Shown: positions 31,762 through 41,732 of the stretch, piece by piece
Layout of the letters: each line of letters opens with the position of its first letter
How positions within the stretch are numbered: the first letter of the stretch is position 1
Source: Acidobacteriota bacterium
GTDB taxonomy: Bacteria; Acidobacteriota; Thermoanaerobaculia; UBA5066; Gp7-AA6
Assembly (NCBI GenBank): GCA_027307335.1
Contig: DAHUXD010000051.1
Coordinates: 1-64,000, forward strand
Length of the DNA stretch: 64,000 bases
Direction of reading: 5' to 3'
Translations under genes and position numbers: made by a program
The notes under the pieces: generated by a model
Database searches by the model: none
Told to the model about the DNA's origin: nothing
What the model saw: the letters and a program-made list of their open reading frames with translations, nothing else

Positions 31762-32601
31762 CTAGCGGGCGAGCAGCGTTCCGAAGTCGTAGAGCGAGGC
31801 CGCCCGGCGCTCGAGCCCCCGATCCGCCGCCAGGACGTCCAGGTGGAGCGACGTCCAGTCGGCCAGGAGGACCTCCTCGTCCCCCTGCCCGTCGTAGGTC
31901 TTCAGGTAACCGTGGCACGCCTTGCAGGAGTCGATGCGCAGGCCGGCCTCTCCTTCGACCACCACAACCGACAGCTGCTGCGCGTCGTTCTCGCAGAACG
32001 GACACTGCGTTCTTCGGAACTGCCACCGGCACCCGCAGCGGCCGCAGACGAGGCGCCTCATGCGTCCGGGGTCGGCGCCCGAGAGCTGAGCCATGGCGGG
32101 ACCGGAGCCGCAGATGGGGCAGTAGCGGCGGAGCCACTTCTCCTCGTCGCGCCAACCTTCGTACGACGCGCGCAACGGGCGCAGGTAGCGCTCGGCCGAA
32201 AGCCACCCGAGGCATAGCAGGAGACCCGGAGCCATTGGCGCGAACACGGTGTCGCCCAGGAGCCAGGCGGCGACTACCCGCGGCGGATCATCGAGGCCCT
32301 GGAGCTCACGAGCCAGAGAGGAGAGCGCGTCCGAGAGAACTCCGAGACCCGGTTCCACGGCGAGGCGCTCCACCAGGGCGATCGCGACCGTGCCGGCAGG
32401 CTCGAGATCGACGCCGGCGCGGGCGCTTTCGAGCACCGGGACTCCCTCGAGGTAGTCGGTCCGGTAGTCCTCCCAGCGCGGCACCACGGCGGGCGGCATC
32501 GGAACTTCAGCCAGTGCGGCCTCGATCCGCGCGTAGACGCCGCCCACCCGGGCGAGGTACGGATGGGCGGCGAGCCACGCGTCGCCGGCTGGCGCGCTCA
32601 T
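31762..32601 (-). CDS. fdhE: Formate dehydrogenase accessory protein FdhE
   Basis: CPICGSGPAMAQL, RRLVCGRCGCRWQFRRTQCPFCEND, SCKACHGYLKTYD; last gene of fdh operon. Confidence 0.9.
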   Translation of the reverse strand: MSAPAGDAWLAAHPYLARVGGVYARIEAALAEVPMPPAVVPRWEDYRTDYLEGVPVLESARAGVDLEPAGTVAIALVERLAVEPGLGVLSDALSSLARELQGLDDPPRVVAAWLLGDTVFAPMAPGLLLCLGWLSAERYLRPLRASYEGWRDEEKWLRRYCPICGSGPAMAQLSGADPGRMRRLVCGRCGCRWQFRRTQCPFCENDAQQLSVVVVEGEAGLRIDSCKACHGYLKTYDGQGDEEVLLADWTSLHLDVLAADRGLERRAASLYDFGTLLAR

Positions 32602-34064
32602 CGGCTCTTCATCGCCTCGATGTGGTCCCAGACGCCGAGCTTCTTGAGGATCGCGGGAGACTCCTCGTCCTGCGCCAGCACCTCGTGGCACGAGCTGCAG
32701 TCCTGATTGATCGCGTGCTTCTTGTCCGAGGTCTCGTGGGACCCGTCGTGGCATCGAAAGCATCCCGGGAAATCCACGTGCCCGAGATTGTTGGCGTAGG
32801 TCCCCCACGTCACCTTCTGGTCCAGGAAGACGTTGCGGTCGTACACGGCGGCGATCGCCTTGCCTGCGGCGGCGACGTCGGCCGGCCGCTCCGCGGCGAT
32901 CTGCGGGTAACCCTTCGCATAATACGCCGCGATCGCCTCGGGGATCTTCCAGGCGGCTTCCGCGTTGCTCGCGTAGTCCGCCTTGAGCAGCGCGAGGCCC
33001 TCCTTCTTGACGAAGGGAAGCGTGTTCGGGATGCGCCCGAGCGCGAGCGCGCGGTCGAGGGCCCGTCCGGGCAGCAGGAAGTCGTGCGTCGGCCGGTTGT
33101 GGCAGTCCACGCACTGCATCGTGTGTTTGTCGAGACCGGCGGCCTGGTCGGCCTTCGTCCCGTCCGCGAGGTAAGTCTGCGTCTCGCCGGTCCGCGTGTT
33201 GCGGCGCTCGACCCACGGGATCGTCTCGCGCATTGCGTCGGAGGCCGCGTAGCGGATCTCGTAGCCGCCGGCAAAGTGCGCGTTGTGAATCCCCTGCATG
33301 CGCGTGCCGCCGACGAGCATCAGGAGGACCGTGTACGACACCGTGTTGCGCTCGTCCTCGGCGTACGAGGGAATCAGCAGGAGGCGCGTCGCGACGATCT
33401 TCTGCGCCCAGTGGCAGTGCTCGCAGGTCTCGCGGGAGGGCACGAGCCGTCCGGAGGCGAGCGCCGGAGGACAGGGCCGCTCGTAGGTGTTCGTGATCTC
33501 CTGCCAGAGCTGCCGCGTCCCGTTCATCTTCGACTGGATCCAGCCGGCCTGGCCGGGAGCCACGTGACACTCCGCGCACGCGACGCTCGCGTGGTTCGAG
33601 TCCCGATGAGCGACGAACTCGGGCCGCTCGGAGTGGCAGACACCGCCGCAGAACTGGGGCGTCTCCAGGTACTGGATCGCCCGATAGGAGGCCTGGCTAC
33701 CGATCAGCAGGTTGCCGGCGAGCGTCACGGCGAGGAAGACGATCAGCCCGCGAACGGCGGTGGCTGAATTGAGGGTTCCGGCCGCCAGGCGGTCGCGGAT
33801 CCGCTTCCGGCCGGCGAAGACGCCGATCACGCCCAGAACGAGTCCCAGCGCGAAGACGGACGGCAGAATGAGATAGACCACGAGGCCGCGATAGGGGTTC
33901 TCGCCGCCATGCTCCGAGTGCCCGGCCGGGAGGAAGAACAGCCACGTACAGATCGCGGTGATGACCAGGACGAGCCCGAGCCTCGTCAGCCAGTGGCTGG
34001 TCAGCAGCACGAACCCCGGTCGATCCCTCTGCCCGTCGGGCGCCGCGGATCGACTCGGGGGCAT
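32598..34064 (-). CDS. NapC/NirT-type multiheme cytochrome c
   Basis: N-terminal TMs plus six heme-type motifs: CGGVCH, CAECH, CEHCH, CVDCH, CFRCH, CSSCH. Confidence 0.88.
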   Translation of the reverse strand: MPPSRSAAPDGQRDRPGFVLLTSHWLTRLGLVLVITAICTWLFFLPAGHSEHGGENPYRGLVVYLILPSVFALGLVLGVIGVFAGRKRIRDRLAAGTLNSATAVRGLIVFLAVTLAGNLLIGSQASYRAIQYLETPQFCGGVCHSERPEFVAHRDSNHASVACAECHVAPGQAGWIQSKMNGTRQLWQEITNTYERPCPPALASGRLVPSRETCEHCHWAQKIVATRLLLIPSYAEDERNTVSYTVLLMLVGGTRMQGIHNAHFAGGYEIRYAASDAMRETIPWVERRNTRTGETQTYLADGTKADQAAGLDKHTMQCVDCHNRPTHDFLLPGRALDRALALGRIPNTLPFVKKEGLALLKADYASNAEAAWKIPEAIAAYYAKGYPQIAAERPADVAAAGKAIAAVYDRNVFLDQKVTWGTYANNLGHVDFPGCFRCHDGSHETSDKKHAINQDCSSCHEVLAQDEESPAILKKLGVWDHIEAMKSR

Positions 34065-34070
34065 GAGGAA

Positions 34071-36257
34071 TCAGTGGCCGCTTGATTCGGTCTTCGCGAG
34101 CACGGGCACCAGCCGCGCCCCGAGGCCGAAGAGGAAGATCGTCGCGGCGATGAGACCGACCGAGATGCCCCACTCGAAGATCGACGGCCAGTACGAATGC
34201 GGGGCGACCCAGGGCATGCGCCCCTTGAAGGTCATGGCGAACAGGACCACGTTCGCGCGGTTGTAGACCACCCCGAGGACCGCGAGGAGGGAAGCCCAGG
34301 GGAGAACGTCGGGGCGATCCCTCCACGCCTTGCGGGACAGGAGGACTAGCGGCACGACGCCCAGGAGCAGGACCTCCACGGCAAGCGCCACGCCGAGCAT
34401 TCCGGAGAACGCCCCCGCGAGCTGGCCTCGGATCGCCATGTCTCCCAGTCGAAACACCAGATAGACGATGAGCGACCAGAAGGTGATCTGCCCGACCGAG
34501 GACAGCGGCTTCATCTGGAGCGGCCGGTGCCAGGCCTTCGAGATCCACATGTCGATCAGGATCACGAGGGCGGTGCCGGCCACGATCGAGGAAATGAAGA
34601 AGGAGACCGGCATCACGGGCGACCACCACTGCGGCGCCAGCATGTTCGGCATCAGCAGGTACAGCGAGCCGAGGGAGCTCTGGTGCATGGTGGACAGCGT
34701 GACCGCGGCGATCGCCAGCATGATCGGCTCGGCCCTCTGGTCCCGCGCGCGGAACAGCCAGGCCAGGGTGAAGAAGATGATCGCCGTGACCAGCGTGTAG
34801 ATCGGGTTGCGCGACATCATGTAGATGAACAGCGTCACGGCGACGGCGACGTAGAAGCCGGACCACCTCCGCCAGGCGTCCATCGCCTTCTTCAGCCCGA
34901 GCTTCTCCAGCGGCACCGGCAGGAACTCCAGAAGCAGGATCGTGACGTAGAGCCCGACGCACCACGAGACCTCGAACATCGCCGAGTGCTCCGGCGCATT
35001 CAGGCCGAGCTGGTAGAAGTGCCAGGGCAGGCCGAGGTCGGCGATGAGCGTGACGGTGACGAAAGAGTAGGAAAGCAAACCCATCAGCACGGCCATCCGG
35101 CCGAGACCGTAGAGGTCCTTTCGCTGGAAGACGTAGATCGCTCCCGCCATCGCGAAGGCGCCCGCGGCGACGGCGATCCAGACCAGATCGAAGAGGATCC
35201 AGAGCCCCCACGGGAAGGTGTCGGAGAGGCGCGTGCTGCCTCCAAGTCCCATCGCGAAGCGCGCGACCATCGAGACGCCGCAGAACGCCATCAGGAGCAG
35301 AAGAATCCAGTTGACCGGCGTCATCAGCTTGTTCGGGAGGCGCTCGAACTCGGCCTGATGGTCGTCGTGAGCGCCGGAAGCGCTGGCGACCGCCGCGACC
35401 CGCTTGCGGAAGAAGGCGTATGTCGCGCCGAGCAACGCGCCGATGGCCATGACGGCGGGAGGCACCGCCCCGAGCGCTGCGGCCGTGAACTTGGGGAAGG
35501 GCTTCTCCCCGAACTTCGGGAAGCCGAGTTTCTCGAACGGCACGGCCGAGAGATAGACGACGCTCGTTCCGCCGAGCTCCTTCTCGCCGTACACGTGGTC
35601 CACGTACTTGTCGGGCCGGTCGGCGATGCGCTTGTGGGCGAGCGCGAGCATCTCGTCGCGCGTCCCGTAGCGCAGGGCGTCGGCGGGGCAGGCCTTGACG
35701 CAGGCCGGCGTCGCGATCGTGTCGAGGAAGCGCTTCGTCTCGTCCGGAGGCGCCGGCTGGCCGTTGAAGGCGATCGGCGCCGGCTGATCGGCCCGATCGG
35801 CGCAGTGCGTGCACTTCTCGATCTTCGGCGCGAGCCGGTCCCACTCGGCGGTCGGCACGTCCCAGGGGCAGGCGAGCATGCAGTAGCGGCAGCCGATGCA
35901 CTTGGCAGCGTCGTAGGAGACGGGGCCGTCCGGCTGGCGGTAGAGCGCGGTCGTGGGGCACGCGGAGACGCAGCCCGGCTCGAGGCAGTGGAAGCAGCGC
36001 CGCATGACGTAGGCCGCGTCGAGCCCGCCCGGCTCCTTCGGGTCCTCCATCTCGTGGAACGAGATGAGCGTGTAGGTCTTCGACGACAGCGTCGCCGGGT
36101 TCTGGAAACCGAGCGTCGGAAGGAGCTCGGTCTCCTGGCCGGGCCGGTCGTTCCACTGCTTGCAGGCGACCTGGCAGGCCCGGCAGCCGATGCAGTTGGT
36201 GATGTCGATCAGCGTCGTCCGGATCGGCATGGGGACGCCGGGAGCGGGCTCACTCAT
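34071..36257 (-). CDS. Fused formate dehydrogenase Fe-S subunit and NrfD-like membrane subunit
   Basis: CIGCRACQVACKQWN, CFHCLEPGCVSACP, CIGCRYCMLACP, then about 9 TMs with NrfD/HybB-like FPWGLWILFDLVWIAVAAGAFA. Confidence 0.9.
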   Translation of the reverse strand: MSEPAPGVPMPIRTTLIDITNCIGCRACQVACKQWNDRPGQETELLPTLGFQNPATLSSKTYTLISFHEMEDPKEPGGLDAAYVMRRCFHCLEPGCVSACPTTALYRQPDGPVSYDAAKCIGCRYCMLACPWDVPTAEWDRLAPKIEKCTHCADRADQPAPIAFNGQPAPPDETKRFLDTIATPACVKACPADALRYGTRDEMLALAHKRIADRPDKYVDHVYGEKELGGTSVVYLSAVPFEKLGFPKFGEKPFPKFTAAALGAVPPAVMAIGALLGATYAFFRKRVAAVASASGAHDDHQAEFERLPNKLMTPVNWILLLLMAFCGVSMVARFAMGLGGSTRLSDTFPWGLWILFDLVWIAVAAGAFAMAGAIYVFQRKDLYGLGRMAVLMGLLSYSFVTVTLIADLGLPWHFYQLGLNAPEHSAMFEVSWCVGLYVTILLLEFLPVPLEKLGLKKAMDAWRRWSGFYVAVAVTLFIYMMSRNPIYTLVTAIIFFTLAWLFRARDQRAEPIMLAIAAVTLSTMHQSSLGSLYLLMPNMLAPQWWSPVMPVSFFISSIVAGTALVILIDMWISKAWHRPLQMKPLSSVGQITFWSLIVYLVFRLGDMAIRGQLAGAFSGMLGVALAVEVLLLGVVPLVLLSRKAWRDRPDVLPWASLLAVLGVVYNRANVVLFAMTFKGRMPWVAPHSYWPSIFEWGISVGLIAATIFLFGLGARLVPVLAKTESSGH

Positions 36258-39200
36258 GCGCGCCTCCCGGCCTCGGGCGCCTTCGGAGGCGGCCGATCCG
36301 CCTTGACGACGTTGACGAGGCAGGCCTTCGTCTCCTGGGTTCCGGCGCCCGGGTCCGTGGCGTCGATCGTCAGGTGGTTGACGCTCGCGCCCGGCGAGAG
36401 GCCCGCGAAGCCCCAGTTGTAGGGCATCCAGACGATCGTGACTTCCTTCCCGTCGGCCTTGACGGGCCGCATCCTCGGCGTGACCAGCGCCTTGACCGTC
36501 AGCGCGCCGCGGGCCGAGGAGATCGTGACGAAGTCACCGCTCTTCACGCCGATCTTCGCGCCGAGCGACGGCGGGATCTCGACGACCGGCTCGGGGATGA
36601 GCTCGTTCAACCAGGGAATGTTCCGGGTCGACGAGCCGCCGCACCAGTGCTCGGCGACCGTCGACGTCATCAGGACGTACGGGAACTTGTCCGCGGTGCC
36701 GATCGGCTGATGCGAGGGGACGCGGGGGTACTTCAGCGTGGGATTCGTCCGGACCTTGGGGTGAAGCACGTTTTCCACCGGACTCTCGACGGGCTCGTAC
36801 ATCTCCGGCAGCGGGCCGTCCTTGGGCACGTAGCCGACGTCGCGGGGGATCGGGCTGTCGCGGCGCGCGTTGTCCGCCTTGTCGTCGGGATCCTTGTAGA
36901 CGGCGGCGAAGAGACGGCCGACGCCCTCGGCGTTCATGTGAAAGGCGCGGACGCCGTTGGGCGTGTCGGGTCCGTCGGTGATCTTCGGGACGTCGGGCAG
37001 GTCGTAGCCCGTCCACTTGCCGGCCTTCTCGTCCCACCAGACGATGGGCTTCGAGCCCGGATAGGGCTTGCCGTGCCGGTCGCAGGAGGCGCGGTTGTAG
37101 AGGACGCGCATGTTGTTGGGCCACGTCCACGCGAAGCCGGGGTAGATGCCGAGGTTGCCGGGGTCCGTCCGCGAGTCGCGCCGCTTGGAGAGGTTGTTCC
37201 CGCCCGCGAAGATGCCCGCGTAGAGCCATGCGCCGGAAGACGTCGAACCGTCGGGCTTCAGGTCCGCCACTTTCGTGATCAGGTCCCCGGCCTTCAGGTT
37301 CGCATCCGGCTGGTCCTTCAGGGCGTAGCCGTTCATCTCCTTCAGCACGTCTTCGGCGGAGAGGTAGGTCCAGCGGGCCTTCTGGATGGGCTCGTCCCTG
37401 GGATCCCGGGACTCGTGCGACAGGTCCCGGATGCGGCGGAAGACGTAGTCGACGACCTCGCCGTCGGGCAGGGCCTTCCCCGGCGGGTTGACGGCCTTGT
37501 TGCGCCACTGGATCAATCCGCCGGAGTTGGTGATGGTGCCGTTCTTCTCCATGAAGAACGCGGCGGGAAGCAGGAAGACCTCCGTCTGGATCGACTTCGG
37601 ATCCGCGCCGGGCCGCTTCCAGAACGTCGCCGTCTCCGTCTCCCAGATCTCCTGGATGACGAGGGTGTCGAGTTTGTCGAGCCCCGCGAACGTCATGTTG
37701 AGGTTGGGTGTCGTGACCGCGGGGTTCTGGCCGACGATCCAGAGCAGCTTCAGCTTGTCCGTGAGGGCGTCCTCGAAGATCGAGAGCGTGCCGTAGTTCT
37801 TGGCCGCGTCCTTCTTCGGCAGCCAGGCGTAACAGAAGTCGTTCGCGGGCGTGGCGTAATCGCCGTAAAACGCCTTGAGCATGTTGACGAGGAACCGGCG
37901 GTCGCCGGTCCCGTTCTTCATCGTGTACGCCTCGAGCGTGGGCTCCGTGTGCGACGGGTAATCCATGTAGCCCGGCAGGTAGTTGTTCAGCACGCCCATG
38001 TCGCAGGCGCCCTGCACGTTGGGCTCGCCGCGCAGCGCATTGACGCCGCTGCCGGGTTTGCCGAGGTTGCCGAGGAGAAGCTGCAGGATCGTGAACCCGC
38101 GGATGCCCTGGACGCCGGTCGTGTGCTGAGTCATCCCGAGCGCGTACAGGATCGTTCCCGGCCGGTTCCTGGCGAACGTCTCGGCGATTTCCTGGATCTG
38201 CGATGCCGGGATGCCGGTGATGCGCTCGCCGGTCGCGAGGTCGTAGCGCGAGACGAAGCTCTTCAGTTGAGCGAAGACGCAGTGGGGATCGTCCAGGCTC
38301 GTCGCGACGCGCGGCTTGCCCTTTCCATCTAGCTGATACCCCCAGCTCTTGGTGTCGTAGGCGTGCTTCTCCTCGTCGTAGCCGCTGAAGAGCCCGTCAT
38401 GAAACGCGAAGTCGGGCTGGATCAGGAAGAGCGCGTTGGTGTGCGTGGTGACGAAGTCCTCGTCGTAGAGCTTGTGGACGAGGATGTGATGGATCATCGT
38501 GTTCAGGAAGGCGGCGTCGGTGCCGGGGCGGATCCGCGCGTACATGTCGGCGGTCGCCGACGTCCGCGTGAACCGCGGATCGACGTGGATGATCTTCGCC
38601 CCGTTCTCCTGCTGGGCTTTGCGGATCCACTTGAACGCCATCGGATGGTTCTCGGCGACGTTGCTGCCTTCCACCAGGAAGGTCCTGGCGTTCTGCATAT
38701 CGGCCCAGTGGTTCGTCATCGCGCCCCGACCGAACGCGGCCCCCAGACCGGGGACCGTGGGGATGTGTCAAAGTCGAGCCTGGTGCTCGACCCACGGGAT
38801 GCCGAGCAGCCGGCTCGCTTTCTGGAAGATGTAGCACTCCTCGTTGGTGTTCTGCGCGCCGCCGAGGAAGGCGATCGCATCCGTGCGGTTGACCGGGACG
38901 TCCTTGTCGCCGAGCTTCTGGGTTGCGACCCAGGTCTCGTTGCGGATCTTGTGGATCTTCCGGGCGACCTTCTCCGCCGCGTCCTTCCACTCCATCTCTT
39001 CCCAGTGGTCGCTGCCCGGCGCCCGGTAGAGCGGCTTCGTCAGCCGCTTCGGCGAGGCGTGCGTCGCGAACATCGAGATGCCCTTGACGCACAGGGAGCC
39101 GCGGCTGACGATGTGGTCGTAGTCGCCCTCCATCGAGATCAGCTTCCCGCCGCGCACGGAAGCGATCATCCCGCACCCGCACGAGCAGAAGTTGCAGGAG

Positions 39201-39406
39201 GTCGTGAACTCGCCGACGTTCGAGAGTTTCAGCTCCTGCGTCGCGGCCCGCATCACGGGGACGTCGACGAGGCCGTCGAGTGCAAGACCGGCGGCGCCGG
39301 AGAGCGTCAGCTTGAGGAGCTCGCGGCGGCTGACGGAGGAGGAAGAGGGTCGCGCCTCGGAGTGTTCCTCACAGCCGTCGAGACGATCCTTCGGAGACTC
39401 ATCCAT
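36254..39406 (-). CDS. fdhA: Formate dehydrogenase alpha subunit, predicted selenoprotein (Sec encoded by UGA at 38770-38768)
   Basis: Tat signal SRRELLKLTLSG; CNFCSCGCGM Fe-S motif; ORFs 38768..39556 and 36254..38719 are in the same frame, separated only by TGA: EHQARL-U-HIPTVPGLGAAFGRGAMTNHWADMQNA, matching the FdnG-type ARVUHGPTVASLAPTFGRGAMTNHW pattern. Confidence 0.93.
38738..38756 (-). promoter_or_regulatory. SECIS-like hairpin downstream of the Sec UGA
   Basis: mRNA UGACACAUCCCCAC-GGUCCCC-GGUCU-GGGGGCC: 7-bp stem (one G-U) with GGUCU apical loop as in E. coli fdhF/fdnG SECIS. Confidence 0.85.
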
Positions 39407-39538
39407 GGGCCTCTCCTTCACGTCGACGCGACCGATGATCGTCCGGGTGGCGCTGCGCCGAGTATATGGCCGCGCGACGGACCGCGAAGCGAAAGACCTC
39501 TTCGACAGCGTCTGTCGCAGTCGGAGGACAACTACGAC

Positions 39539-39576
39539 GGGCCTCGCCCCGAACACGGAGTGAACGGGCGAGGCCC
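39539..39576 (-). terminator. Perfect 11-bp inverted repeat just downstream of the Ca2+/H+ exchanger
   Basis: gggcctcgccc-N16-gggcgaggccc; no strong U tract. Confidence 0.5.
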
Positions 39577-39580
39577 AGGA

Positions 39581-40666
39581 TCAATTCGGAAACAGATACG
39601 CCGTCACCGCGAAGATCGCGTAGACGGCGAGAAGCTGGACTCCCGAGTACCACGCCGATCGGCCGCCCGAGACGACGAAGGAGACGGTCAGGGTGGTCAG
39701 CAGGACCAAGAGCACCTGGCCGCCGCCGAAGTTCAGGTCCATCGGTGCCGGCGCCACGAAATAGCTCAGGATCAGGAGGACCGGCGCCACGAAGAGCGCG
39801 ATCTGCGAGGAGCTGCCCATCGCGACGCCCACGGCGAGGTCCACCCGGTTCTTGCGGGCCGCCGAGAAGGCGGTGGTCATCTCGGCTGCGGCGCCCACCA
39901 GCGAGACGACGATGAAGCCGACGAAGGCTTTCGACATGCCGAGGCTCGTCGCGGCCTGCTGCACCGACCCGACGAAGATCTCGCTCACGACGGCGATGCC
40001 GATCGTCGACAGCGCGAGCGCGACGAGCGCCGCCGGGAGGGGCCAGGGCGCCTCGCCGTGCTCTTCTCCGCCGGCGCTCGCGAAGAGGTCGCGGTGGGTC
40101 CTCAGGGAGAACAGGAGGGCGAGCGCGTAGCTGACGAGCAGGATGCAGGAGAGCCCGAGGGACAGCGGCAGCATGTAGGAGGAAACGTTGACCTGGTCCA
40201 CGCGGGCGACCGCGGACGGGACGACGAGGGCGATGGTCGCGAGGAGCAGCATTCCGGCCTGCGTGCGCGCGTTGGCCGGGTTGAACTCCTGCGTGTGGTG
40301 CTTGAGGCCGCCGAGCAGGAACGCGCCGCCCAGCATGAAGAGACTGTTGGTCACGACCGCGCCGACGATGGACGCCTTGACCAGGTCCAGCATCCCGGCG
40401 CGCAGGGCCGTGATGGCGATGACGAGCTCGGTCAGATTGCCGAGCGTGGCGTTGAGCAGGCCGCCGATCGCGTCTCCCGTCTTCGCCGCCACGCTCTCGG
40501 TGGCCTCGCTGAGGAGGGAGGCGAGCGGAATGATGGCGAAGACCGAGAGGAGGAAGAGGGCGGTGTGGGCCTCGGGGCGCAGGCGCTCGGCCGCCATGAC
40601 CACCGGCACGAAGACGAGAAGCCAGTTGAGGGGCTTCTTTCGGAGCTCCGCGAGCACGCCGCTCAC
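39581..40666 (-). CDS. Calcium/proton exchanger (CaCA family)
   Basis: GDAIGGLLNATLGNLTELVIAITALRAGMLDLVKASIVGAVVTNSLFMLGGAFLLGG. Confidence 0.93.
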   Translation of the reverse strand: MSGVLAELRKKPLNWLLVFVPVVMAAERLRPEAHTALFLLSVFAIIPLASLLSEATESVAAKTGDAIGGLLNATLGNLTELVIAITALRAGMLDLVKASIVGAVVTNSLFMLGGAFLLGGLKHHTQEFNPANARTQAGMLLLATIALVVPSAVARVDQVNVSSYMLPLSLGLSCILLVSYALALLFSLRTHRDLFASAGGEEHGEAPWPLPAALVALALSTIGIAVVSEIFVGSVQQAATSLGMSKAFVGFIVVSLVGAAAEMTTAFSAARKNRVDLAVGVAMGSSSQIALFVAPVLLILSYFVAPAPMDLNFGGGQVLLVLLTTLTVSFVVSGGRSAWYSGVQLLAVYAIFAVTAYLFPN

Positions 40667-40706
40667 CGGTGGTCTCCGGTCGGCCGATCGATGGTGACGC
40701 TGTCCC

Positions 40707-41732
40707 CTAGGGATGCGCCGCGGGCGGCTTGGCGGTCGCTCCCGTTTCCGACGGCGTTTCCGGCATCCCGGTCTCTTCGTCGACCGGGGTCCACGTCTTG
40801 TCGGGGTTGTACCGGTCCATCTTCTGGAAGATCTCGAGCGTGTGCGGCCCGAGGTCCTTCTGGTAGACGACGCCGTCGTGGCTGACGATGAAGGTCATCA
40901 CGCCGGTGACCCGGTAGTCGCTCGGCGCGGCCGCGAGCGCGAAGCCGCCGATCATGACCCCCTTCACGACGAAGTCCATCTTCCCGAGCGGCGCCGCGGA
41001 CCCCTGGCCCTTCAGGACCTTGAAGTAGTAGCCGTGGAGCGGCTCCGACTTCTTCGAGTAACCCTCGGCGATCGCGTCGGCGACCGTGTCGGAGATCGGC
41101 CCGGCCATGGAGCCGTCGGGGTTTCTCCACGCGAGCCCGTCCTGCCTTCCGGGGGTGGCGATGATCTTCTGCGCGTACTGGTTCAGCTGGGAGCCGTCGT
41201 GCTTCTCGAGCGCGTACTCGCGCTGCGCGTCGACGTACTCGTAGCAGACGTCGATCGCGTCGAGCTCGTTTCGGCCGATCCGCCGGTAGAGGACCTCGCG
41301 CTTGCCGGCCTTGGAGTCGAAGAGCCACCGACCGTTCTTGCGGACGATCGGGATCGGCAAAGGCCAGTCGTCGTCTCCGACCGAGAGCGTCGCGCGATCC
41401 GGGTTCTTCGGGTCGAGGACGACGGCGGTGTCCTTCTGGGCCTGGGCCGCGAAACCCTCGAGTTGATTCTTCGTCTGAACGGCGTCGCTGGTTTCGACGA
41501 GACTCTTTCCGTCCGGGCCGAGGATCTCCTTCAGGGCCGCGATGTCGTCGCTCGCGGCCGCCGCGATCAACGCGTCGGCGGCGGCCTTCGGCGTGTCGAA
41601 CGTCTTCTGCGTTGCCGCGGCCGGAGCCGCGGGCGCGGATTTCGGCTTGTCCTGCGCCGAGGCGGGCACGGCGCAGGCGAACACGAGCAGGCCGACCATG
41701 CCGGAGCCGAGCCGCTGCTTCATGGTGCTCAT
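40707..41732 (-). CDS. DUF2950 family secreted protein (copy 1)
   Basis: FDTPKAAADALIAAAASDDIAALKEILGPDGKSLV...GLAWRNPDGSMAGPISD...HGYYFKVLKGQG...GVMTFIVSHDGVVYQKDLG. Confidence 0.88.
   Translation of the reverse strand: MSTMKQRLGSGMVGLLVFACAVPASAQDKPKSAPAAPAAATQKTFDTPKAAADALIAAAASDDIAALKEILGPDGKSLVETSDAVQTKNQLEGFAAQAQKDTAVVLDPKNPDRATLSVGDDDWPLPIPIVRKNGRWLFDSKAGKREVLYRRIGRNELDAIDVCYEYVDAQREYALEKHDGSQLNQYAQKIIATPGRQDGLAWRNPDGSMAGPISDTVADAIAEGYSKKSEPLHGYYFKVLKGQGSAAPLGKMDFVVKGVMIGGFALAAAPSDYRVTGVMTFIVSHDGVVYQKDLGPHTLEIFQKMDRYNPDKTWTPVDEETGMPETPSETGATAKPPAAHP

Noticed and set aside
33697-36156. 819-aa minus-strand ORF
   Set aside because: Alternate frame across the FdhB-NrfD fusion and cytochrome; ferredoxin and heme motifs are in the other frames
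36254-38719. Treating fdhA as starting at the internal ATG 38719, or as a nonsense-mutated pseudogene
   Set aside because: The UGA sits exactly at the family's Sec position with a SECIS-like hairpin, and the N-terminal Fe-S domain and Tat signal are intact upstream in frame
39461-39466. TATACT on minus strand as fdhA -10 box
   Set aside because: No convincing -35 at proper spacing; single hexamer is weak evidence
36374-40885. 652-aa and 840-aa plus-strand ORFs opposite fdhA and the exchanger
   Set aside because: High-GC antisense shadows; no signal, RBS or motifs
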